From Gymnopilus junonius (Eukaryota > Basidiomycota > Agaricomycetes > Agaricales > Galerinaceae): a stretch of 20,445 nucleotides of DNA. Position numbers and translations under genes: made by a program. The notes under the pieces were generated by a model. The model saw only the letters and a list, made by a program, of their open reading frames with translations. It searched no databases and had not been told where the DNA came from. Positions 8,178-16,278 of this stretch are shown here, piece after piece; within the stretch, counting starts at the first letter, position 1, and the number at the start of each line of letters is the position of its first letter. Location of the stretch: assembly GCA_015501075.1 (NCBI GenBank), contig JADNYJ010000560.1:1-20445 (forward strand), read 5' to 3'.

Positions 8178-11100
8178 ATGTCGACCTATCTCGAGTTCCC
8201 CCCCATGCCCGGCCCATCCTCGCTGAGATCCCGCTCGTCTGGCTCGAGCACCTCGTCTCTCTCCTCCACCTTTTCCGACATCACCTCGGCTACCACCAGC
8301 TCTGTCCACTCAGAGGCCTCCAATTCCAATTCCAATTCAAAGACCAACGCCTTCTTCGCCTCCCCCTGGTCCACACACCCGCCTTCGCCCACCCCGTCTC
8401 CCCCGCCGGCGCCCCCTCCGAAACCCCGGTCGCTGACGGAGGAGTTTTTCTCGACTCCGGCGAGACCGCCCTCTCCACCTGCGTCATCGATAGTTGGGGC
8501 TGCTAGCAAGCAGAATGCGATCCATCCGTCGCGCATCTTCCCCTCCCGATACACCTCCCACCTCCGCAGCCCCCATTCCCAGAGCCACTTTATCAACTTT
8601 GACCATCTCGCCGACAGCACGGCCCATGCCCATACCCACTCGCATCCCGGTCATGAACGGGAGTCCTCGGACTACTCCAATCCGTCATCGTGCAGCTCGA
8701 GCTTTGCCAAGCCGCGCTTGCCCACTCCACCCCCTTCCGCGTCCATATCTCGCCGGTCTCTTCACAGGGACGATACCATCATGCCGATAGACTTTACTCC
8801 ACCTCATTCAAAGGATGAGGCGTTTGCTTCAGCCGAGGAAGCCACTCCTCGGCCTGCGGACCTAGAGCCGAATCTATTACACTTTGAACGGAGCCTGCTG
8901 TTGTCTAGACAGAGTCCCGAGCAAACACCACCAGAGGACTTATCGACGGAGGATGAGGATGGAGAGGACCCTCATCCGGGAGCATCATCGAGCTCTCAGC
9001 GCTTCCTCTCTCGCCTCTCTCGATAAACTTTTCGATCGCCTCTCCGGACAAGTATCGATCGCGGTACACCCACTCCAACGAACGAGTCTTCCAATTTCGG
9101 TAAACGCCCTCTTATCTTTACCATTAACCTTCTAACCTCCCTTGTACAGCTCCGTCCTTCTCAACAACCACCCCAGGCCTCTCCTACTCCCCAGAGTCCG
9201 TCGCGTCACCATTGCCACGAGCACCAGAGCCAGCAGAGATCACGGAAACACCGAGGTTACGCCTCGTCAAGTCACTCGGTCATGGGGCTTTCTCTGCGGT
9301 TTGGCTGGCGGAGGATCTGAGCCGCGTACCTCTCACGCTTGTCTCCAAGAAAAGTGTGAGAGACCTCCGGAGGAGGGCGAGCGGCAAAGGCAGAGATAGG
9401 GAGAGGAGGGAGAGGGAGAAAGAACGAGCGCGGAAGGAGCGCAGAGCTATTGAGATGAAGGCTCTTCCTCCGCCGCCGCCAGAGGTGCCTTTGAAAACGA
9501 CAGAGACGACGCCTACGCCTGCGACTGCTAGACGGCCGCCAAATAGGTTGAGAGAAGGTCTGAGGAATATGTTATCTTTCTCGAGAACGTCCTCTGTCGT
9601 TCCCGCTATGCCCTTGCCCATCTCACCTCTTTATCTGGAGCTAGTGAAGATAACACGCTCTCCAGGAATTCAAGTATCAAATCTCTCCCCTCCATTGCCT
9701 CTGACCGGTCTTCGCTCTCCCGGACTCTAGCGTGCGTTCTTCGACTTCAATTTCGAAAGGACCGTCGAGAAATTCGAGTCTGCGGCTGGCTCTGCATCGG
9801 CAATTCGAAGAAGACGAAGAGGGGGGTCATCATATCCCCAGGGATGCTGCTGCTGCGTCGCTCTCAAGAGACTCGAGTTTGAGAAAGTTTCGAGCCAGGG
9901 TGAGAGGGACGAAGCCGGCTTCGAGGCTTGGGAGGGCGTATTTAGATGAGAGAGACGGGGAGATGGGGACGCCGATGGAATTTGCTTATGCTTCTCAAAC
10001 CCATTCGGCTTCTGTTCCTGCGAGCGACGGGAGGCGGTCGAGGAAGTCGAGTTTGGCTAGTACTTCCACGGCTTCCGCTGCTTCCAATTCTAATTTAATG
10101 GGGGTGGTGGTATATGGGGTACGGGGAGGTGGTGGCTGTTAAGATGACGCCGCGTAAACCTCGTGGACCGCATGCGAGAGGTAGAGAGAGAGAGGAGGAG
10201 GAAAGGACCAGGGTGGGGTTCGTTAGGGAGGTTGAGGTGTTGAGGGTGAGTTGTTGTTTTGTTTTGGGTTTTAGATTAGTCCTGGTTTTTCTTTTATCTC
10301 TTGTATTGTGTCTGTCCTCATCTTGGTCGCTTGAGGAGTTGTGCTGGATGGACGGTCCAGGTGGTGGTGTGCGGTCCGGCTGGCAGGGACGCTCGGATGA
10401 CTGACGTTCCTAGTCTAGTTTTCTATTGAACGCCACCACTGGTGCCTATGTCTGTAGGCGGCCTTGGCATACTTCTTGGCTCCTTTTTCTTCTTCTCTTT
10501 CCCTTTTTCTTTTTCTGCGTTGTATATGACAACTGAGCTGACGATTACTCCTCTTCAGCATATCTCCCATCCAAATATCACGCCGCTCCTAGCCCATCTC
10601 TCCACCTCGACCCATCATATCCTCGTCCTGCCGTATTTACCAGGAGGGGATTTGCTGGGGTTGGTTAATAATGATGTTGCATGGGGAAAGCTGGGTATGT
10701 TGACATTTTTTGATTGCAGAGCATGAATAGTGTGCTAAATTTTTTTTTCTTGGCAGGCGAGTCGGTTCTGAGGCGGATATGGTGCGAGCTGTGTAAGGCC
10801 GTCGGATGGATGCATGGTGTTGGACTCGTGCATCGCGATATCAAACTTGAGAGTAAGCCCTCCTCATCAGCCTTCATCCCCATCTATCAACTAACACCTT
10901 TGTTTTCCAGACATCCTCCTAACAACACCCATCTTCACCTCACTCACACCCGCCTCCCCCCGCCCAACCCTCTCCCACCTCCCCTCACCCCCAGCACCGC
11001 TCATCAAACTGACAGATTTCGGTCTCTCGCGGTTCGTCGAGATTTCACCCGCGGGGGACGCGGAGTTGCTGACCACGCGGTGCGGAAGCGAGGCGTATGC

Positions 11101-12010
11101 GGCGCCTGAGCTCGTGACGGGTGCCAGTGGGGGGTACGATGCGCGCAGGACGGACGCGTGGGCGTGTGGGGTTGTGCTTTATGCGCTTGTGGGTAGGGGG
11201 CTGCCGTTTGGTGAGGGTGCGGGAGGGGAGGGGAAGGAGCATAAGATTGGAGGGGAGAGGGGGGTGGAAACGGAGAGTGGTGAAGTGGATAAGAAATTTT
11301 CGGCAGCGGAGAGGAGGCATTGGTTAATGCGGATTGCGAGGGGCGAGTGGGAGTGGCCGGCAGGTGGTGGTGGTGGTGGTGAACGCTCTGAGATGTCCAC
11401 TGGAGAACCAATGCAGGTGCATGAACACGAAGAGGAAGAGCTCGTGGGTCCGCAATTGGTGAAAAGCCAAGGGGCGAGGCGGATCGTTGAAAGGCTTTTA
11501 GTGCGCGATCCGAGGAAGAGAGCGAGGATCGTTGATCTTTGGGATGATGTGTGGATGCAGGGCGGGTTTAGTGCCAGTAGTAATAGCGGTCAGCAGCAGG
11601 AAGGAGAAGGACCCGTGTCAGCCTCAAGCGATGTCCTCGTGGATGAAGAAGCGGAGTCTCGGACGCAGGAGGAGACAAGGGGATATGGTTCCTCTCCTCT
11701 TCCTCCAGCTCATGCGCGTGCAAGGGCGTTTTATGAAGAGGACGACCTGGATAAGGATGAGGTGATGCGAGATGATCGTGAGCCGGAAGAGGAGGAGGAT
11801 GAATATAGGTTTTATGATCAGCCTTCGGCTTTTGGTCGTGATTATTTCTTTGAAGGCGAGGATGGGAGTGAGGGGTATGGGTATGAGGGTGAGGGTGAAG
11901 AAGGGGTGGAGGAGGCGGAGGATCCATTTGTTTTTGGTGATGGGGGGCTTGATGCTGAGGAAGGGCTCGATGATGAAGAAGAGGAGAGAGGAAGGAGGAT
12001 GCCTCTTTGA
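8178..12010 (+). CDS. Ser/Thr protein kinase with a large N-lobe insert and acidic tail; frame breaks before 10120
   Basis: This is an ATP-dependent Ser/Thr kinase resembling the CAMK-like group; target unknown. The ATG at 8178 opens a Ser/Pro-rich region. An intron at 9100-9149 precedes the Gly-rich loop LGHGAFSAVW (9261-9318). A low-complexity insert of roughly 250 codons, rich in Arg/Glu and Ser, then separates it from VAVK (10132-10143) and the helix-C Glu (VREVEVLR). Introns at 10246-10558, 10695-10756 and 10853-10910 are in phase. HRDIKLEN (10831 on), DFG (11015-11023), APE (11102-11110) and DAWACGVVLYAL follow, then a Gly6 tract, LLVRDPRKR, and an Asp/Glu-rich tail ending at TGA 12008-12010. 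Core residues are all present. Breaks: in-frame TAA at 9024-9026 and frame changes at about 9590-9645, 9702-9731 and 10099-10119. The first two might hide unusual introns. The gene is therefore near-complete but possibly not functional as written. Confidence 0.8.
11363..11380 (+). repeat. (GGT)6 trinucleotide repeat in the kinase C-lobe
   Basis: Six GGT units encode a Gly tract in a loop that interrupts the C-lobe between WEWPA and the final kinase helix (RRIVERLLVRDP). It is likely length-variable between strains. Confidence 0.8.
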
Positions 12011-12101
12011 TCATGAGGGATTGATAGCATTACGCGACGGGAGGTCGTCTGATTGCTTTCTTGTCTCTTGGCCTCTTGGGGTCTTGGCGAGGTGTATGCA
12101 T

Positions 12102-12123
12102 TTGCGATTGCGATTGCGATTGC
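12102..12123 (+). repeat. TTGCGA hexanucleotide tandem repeat
   Basis: About 3.7 copies of TTGCGA lie just downstream of the kinase stop, in the presumed 3'UTR. Confidence 0.8.
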
Positions 12124-12332
12124 CTTTTCTATTGCGAACCTACCCTTTTATCCTTCGATCCGACCCGACAGTTTACCGACACGCGACGTGATGTGCATGA
12201 GGCTTGCCCCTGCCTGTCTGTTCGTTCTACCTGTCCTCCTCGTGTCGGGCTTCTGGGTGTCAACGTGTGGCGCTTATCAGGACGATTCTTCTTTTCTTTG
12301 GGCATTTCGACTCCTTTTCGTTGGGTGGCTTT

Positions 12333-12364
12333 CGACCTCGACCTTGACCTCGACCCCGACCTCG
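12333..12364 (+). repeat. CGACCT-like imperfect hexanucleotide repeat
   Basis: About five units of the form CGACCT/CGACCC/TGACCT in tandem, in non-coding sequence. Confidence 0.65.
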
Positions 12365-13410
12365 CATCAGCTTTCACCTCCCTTCTTTGGGTGTGCATCA
12401 TCGCGACCACCTTCAGCCATTCTATAGAAAGGCATAACGTCTTTCTTCGATTTCAATTGCGGCACGAACGCATTTTTACTTGTGCTTTCCTATCCTGAAA
12501 AATCTTTTTTCTTTTCTTTTATGATGTGCCTTCTCTTTCTTTTTTTAATCTCCAATGCAGTTCAGGTGGTCCTTTGATCAATGCATTCCACATCCCTATT
12601 ACATGCCACGTAGAGATTCACTCCTCCAACCCGTCGTCTTCCATCTCCCCATCTCCCTTATCCCATTTGCCAGTCTCAAATATCGCTCTGCCCCTGTTGA
12701 TTGCATGTGTACTACTATTATACTAAAAAAAGTCTGTAGCTTCTTATTATTTTACTTTTCGTCTATTTTTATTTGAATTTTTCATGTTCGTTCTCCATCC
12801 ATCCCTAGTCGATCCATCATCCAGCTGTAAATCTCCTCCTCATCCTCTTCACCTCGTCCTTATCGTATATACATGTGAATCTTTTCAATCATTTCTTAGT
12901 TCTATTTATTCTTCCAACTTCCCTGCAATGCGAGATTATAAAGGTTCAGTCCAACTTGCAAGCCCCATTTTTGTAAATTTATTGCTTTCGTGTGTTTCTT
13001 ACATTACTATTTAGTTGTTGTAGACTTTCATCTTAGTTATATTTCGAATTCTCTCTCTCATTTTTCTTCGGTCGGGATCTTCCGGGTTGCAAAGTCATTC
13101 TAATGCATCAGCTTGTGCTTCTTTTCCTCTCTGTCGTTTATATATTTTCTTGTGGTTTTTATGTTGTGTAGATGTCGCAATAGAGCTCGTTGGTCGCAAG
13201 GTCATTATTTAACCAAACGCCATTTTCTCCCAACCCCCACTACCAGTTCCACGATAATCAACTACGAATGCCATAACGTTGACAGTCATGCTCTGTACGA
13301 CTTGCCGTTCCACAGTGGACAGTCCTTGTTTACTCTTTCTTAGTAAGTTCCAGCCATGAGTTTCTAGCTGACGATCTAAGTCTCAATCAGGATAGTAATT
13401 TGTACTCGAG

Positions 13411-14665
13411 ATGCACTTCAACGAGCTCCCTGCAGAGATCAGGCTGACAATCTTCCGCCAAGCTACCCTAAAGGTTAGCCAATATGAAGACACCTCAGTG
13501 GATTACCGCCCATTCGAAGCAGTCGCACTTCGTGATCGTGACTGGTCTTCATCTGCCCAGCGAGCGCTCGATGTCAAGATGGCCGTGGTGCTGGTATGCA
13601 AGGAGTGGAAAAGGATTGCTACAGAGATGCTCTACGAGTGCATTCGCATCCAACATGGTACCGAGGCTCTCTTGACGGCTCTAGAAGGACATCTGCAAGA
13701 CGCACTTTTCGATAATGGACGATGGGTCCGTCGTGTCGAAATCAGCGAGAAGGTTCTCGACTTTGACCCGTTCAATCCGCAAATGGTGTTACGTGTCCTG
13801 GAGCGGTGTCCCTTGGTGGAAACGGTTGTGAGGCCATGTCTTTATAGCGCGTTTTCGGAGCTGGGCCCTACACTAGGAAAGGTGCGCTTGGAGCCAGGAC
13901 AGGTTTTTCCTTCGTTCCCGAGCATCAAGAGGATAGATTGGTGGTCGCCTGGTGTGACACCCGGGCGCGGAACGTATTGGAATTCTAATCCTGAGTTCTT
14001 CGTCGAGCTCGTGGCTCATGCTCCCAATCTTCAATATCTTACTTTGTCACATAGGAATCAGCACTCGGATTATTGGTCCATCATTAGCCTTCGTCGGTCT
14101 CATAATAACCTTTTCGTATACCCACCATACAAGAGCATCACCACCCTCAGAATTGAGGGTAAAGTGGAGAATGCATTCATACTCGCCAATGCAGTCCTCC
14201 CGAACCTCAAACGCCTCGTCTTGGGTGGGTTATATGCCCAGAAACAGTCCATTATCAAGACGCTAGTCACCTTGTTCGGCATTTGGAGTTACTCGACTTT
14301 GGTATACAGCCAGATGCCTTTTCGCCACCACCTATGTCAGGTTTTGGCACGGGACATGTTTTTCAGTCATGCCCCAACCTCGAGGAGTTTTGTGCCCCTC
14401 TCAGTCTGGGCACCACTCTCTTACAGGAGAATACCAATGTTGTTTTGCACAACCTGAGGTGTATTCGGATAAAGATGGATTCGTCAACCCTTTTCACCTC
14501 CCCAGATTTGGTTACTTTATTAGGGATAAGCTTACTTCTCCTGAGCTGGAACGGATCTGTCTTTGTGGGAAGCCTGAGGCATGGAAGGAGAACGCCTGTT
14601 ACAAAGTTTTGGAAGAGATCGTTGCGCAGAGGAATCTTGCGCCTTTAGAGTGCTACAGCGCCTGA
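13411..14665 (+). CDS. F-box protein with leucine-rich-like repeats; two frame shifts near the 3' end
   Basis: F-box proteins recruit substrates to SCF ubiquitin ligases by binding Skp1 through the N-terminal F-box. The ATG at 13411 starts MHFNELPAEIRLTIFRQAT, a typical F-box opening, continued by VVLVCKEWKRIATEMLYE after an inserted loop (about residues 20-55). The rest has LRR-like segments (APNLQYLTLSH, LPNLKRLVLGG). There is no intron. The starting frame is clean for about 285 codons. Then coding sense moves to another frame near 14278 (LELLDFGIQPDAFSPPPM, then CPNLEEFCAPL), and to a third near 14480 (NPFHLPRFGYFIRDKL, then ELERICLCGKPEAW), ending at TGA 14663-14665. Each break is a loss of one base (GG and TT). 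Full length would be about 418 residues, usual for the family. It is a recent pseudogene or a gene with sequence errors. Confidence 0.75.
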
Positions 14666-14923
14666 ACGGAACAATCCATGAAAACCAGCATTACATTGAC
14701 ACTGCCGATACATCATCATACGACACTCCGGTTCTTATACTCTAACTTCAGCGTGTCTACTCGAATATCGGTTAGCGAATTTCACAGTTCACATGGTAGA
14801 AGCAGATCAACTACATGCCTGTATCGCGTTCAGCATGTCGTTTAGAGTCCTTGGCCTTGTCCTTCATAGGGTAGGGAGGGTAGAGTTTGACAACTTGTCG
14901 ATGAAAGGAACAGCAGCCGCATC

Positions 14924-15301
14924 CTAAGGGAAAATCAACCCCCCCCCTTCCGTTAAGGAACAGGCACCTACAGCCCCAATATTTCCTGCGATCTTGAAGG
15001 CTTGGTCGGGAGTGCCAGCGTCGTTCGCAGGCTCGTCTCGAGGGCAGACAACACTGCCCGAACCATCTTTGTAGCAGGCATCGACAGCACCCAATGCACC
15101 GGTGAGAGCTGCATGAGGGACGACTGCTGCGAAAAGAGTGGCCAGGACTTTGCCAAAAGTGTCGAATACAGCATCACCGACAGGTGGGACGGCGGCTTCA
15201 GTGGCGGCTTCAGTGGCGGTTGCTGAATCGGGAACTGGCACAGCGGTAACTGAGGTGTAGAGCACGGCCAGAGCAACGAGTGGACCTAATTGCATCTTCA
15301 T
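14924..15301 (-). CDS. Small secreted protein, 125 residues
   Basis: Likely exported. The N-terminus has a positive start and a hydrophobic core (MKMQLGPLVALAVLYTSVTA), a signal peptide with likely cleavage near TAVP. The mature part is Ala-rich, then contains VFDTFGKVLATLFAAVVPHA, with Cys residues at CYKDGSGSVVC and near the end at ACSLTEGG, so one or more disulphides are possible. A second Met lies two codons downstream of the first. The family was not identified; role unknown. The last codons run through a C9/G9 tract (14939-14947), so one base more or less would change the C-terminus. The gene stands alone. A TATA box and a probable 5'UTR intron lie upstream. Confidence 0.8.
   Translation of the reverse strand: MKMQLGPLVALAVLYTSVTAVPVPDSATATEAATEAAVPPVGDAVFDTFGKVLATLFAAVVPHAALTGALGAVDACYKDGSGSVVCPRDEPANDAGTPDQAFKIAGNIGAVGACSLTEGGGLIFP
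14939..14947. repeat. C9 homopolymer within the secreted-protein gene
   Basis: Nine C in a row on the plus strand, reading as Gly codons near the C-terminus of the minus-strand gene. It is prone to slippage and to sequencing error. Confidence 0.9.
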
Positions 15302-15314
15302 TTTGTCTGTCTAG

Positions 15315-15367
15315 CTGCAGTCAGCATCAGATTCATTTCAACGAGGCAAGCAGTGATCACTAATTAC
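15315..15367 (-). other. Probable 5'UTR intron of the small secreted protein gene
   Basis: On the minus strand the sequence begins GTAATTA at 15367 and ends with a CTGAC branch-like motif and CTGCAG at 15315, giving 53 nt. The ATG follows 14 bases after the acceptor. Confidence 0.6.
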
Positions 15368-15512
15368 CTTGCACTTTGAAATCTTTTTCAAGTTGGAAAG
15401 GCACTAGAGAAGTTGGTGCTAAGTAAAGAGCGTTGCCCGTGGTGGATGTGGAACTCACCCTGAAACTGGGAGCTACGCTAGTGTCTGGAGAGACTGGAGA
15501 AAGACTTCCCCC

Positions 15513-15520
15513 CTTTTATA
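15513..15520 (-). promoter_or_regulatory. TATA box of the small secreted protein gene
   Basis: TATAAAAG on the minus strand, about 212 bp upstream of the ATG and upstream of the probable 5'UTR intron. This is a strong match to the TATA consensus. Confidence 0.65.
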
Positions 15521-15858
15521 TCCAGGTTTCGAGCTAGGCTACATAAGAAAGTAGACAAGATTGGGTTCGTGCACGCAGCTGGGCAGATATCCATTGATTC
15601 CGCACAGATAGTGTGCGTCCCATAGGTTGAACTAAAGCGCGGCTGTGAAGATCATCCGATCAGGAAGCCTACAAGAGTCGAGCGGAATGGACCACAACGA
15701 GGCCATTTGCGCGTTAGAGGGCCCGGGAACGGCAAGCCTGGAATGTAGTTGTGGCAGGAGGACTCGAAGGACTAAGTAAGAACAAATGGCATTACGGTTC
15801 ATACTTCATTGGAGGCTACCGCCACTATCCCGGCCTTGTCAAATTGTTCCTATGCGGC
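15521..15858. other. Spacer without recognised features
   Basis: No convincing ORF, RNA gene or repeat seen. Confidence 0.5.
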
Positions 15859-16125
15859 TTACACCAATAACAACTTTCTCTTGAACAATAGCGATTCCTT
15901 GGAGGTTGGTGCACAGGGTTCCTGCCAGATATGGGCAGACAAAACAAGGTTACGTAAAAACTCCGCAGCGGCAAAATAATCATGACTTTGCTCGGAAGCA
16001 TATTTATGTTTTAACCGCACAATTTTCCTGAAGAAGCCTCCCTCTTGAGCTTCGAATTGATTATGAACGGCCAAACTGTACAGTTCAGCTCTGTTACACT
16101 TTAGGTCTGGCGCGTCGCGTGACAT
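15859..16125 (-). CDS. Possible small protein, 88 codons, unknown
   Basis: I do not recognise it. The ATG at 16125-16123 opens 88 codons of mixed, protein-like composition (for example AAAEFLRNLVLSAHIWQEP), without low complexity, signal peptide or membrane segment. The start lies 153 bp from the divergent ATG of the F-box gene at 16279, with two ACGCGT boxes between. It could be a short gene, an exon of a longer one, a gene fragment, or chance. Its composition looks more like a real protein than most ORFs of this size in the window, but no motif supports it. Confidence 0.3.
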   Translation of the reverse strand: MSRDAPDLKCNRAELYSLAVHNQFEAQEGGFFRKIVRLKHKYASEQSHDYFAAAEFLRNLVLSAHIWQEPCAPTSKESLLFKRKLLLV

Positions 16126-16127
16126 AA

Positions 16128-16155
16128 ACGCGTGTTTAACGCGCTTGTCACGCGT
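16128..16155. promoter_or_regulatory. Two ACGCGT boxes in a divergent promoter
   Basis: ACGCGT lies at 16128-16133 and 16150-16155, within a CG-rich stretch (16109-16166) that also contains GTCACGCG and CACGTCAC. The stretch lies between the ATG of the minus-strand ORF (16125) and that of the F-box gene (16279). A role in both is inference. Confidence 0.35.
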
Positions 16156-16278
16156 TTTGACACGTCACAATAGTCTCACAAGTATTTACCATCATTCCTA
16201 CGCCCCTCGTTCTCGCCCACCCTAATAAATATTTGTTACAATCATTTTCGCACCTTCATAGCTTGACCTGCAACCACC

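Larger units (their letters stand above)
12011..13410. other. 1.4-kb T/C-rich spacer between kinase and F-box genes
   Basis: This holds the kinase 3'UTR and the F-box promoter region. Several ORFs of 60-145 codons occur but are pyrimidine-rich, overlap in two plus frames and show no motif. Two short tandem repeats lie at 12102-12123 and 12333-12364. No RNA gene is seen. Confidence 0.55.

Noticed and set aside
8186..8620. 144-codon minus-strand ORF
   Set aside because: Antisense to the Ser/Pro-rich N-terminus of the kinase; Gly/Glu-rich mirror of codon bias.
11568..12014. 148-codon minus-strand ORF rich in His and Pro
   Set aside because: Antisense shadow of the acidic kinase tail (GAG/GAT codons read backwards).
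12061..12498. 145-codon plus-strand ORF after the kinase stop
   Set aside because: Pyrimidine-rich, includes two simple repeats, overlaps a 124-codon ORF in another frame; no motif.
14225..14266. Candidate intron (GTGGGT to CTAG, 42 nt) to explain the F-box frame shift
   Set aside because: Its length is a multiple of three, so it would not restore the frame, and it removes plausible coding sequence.
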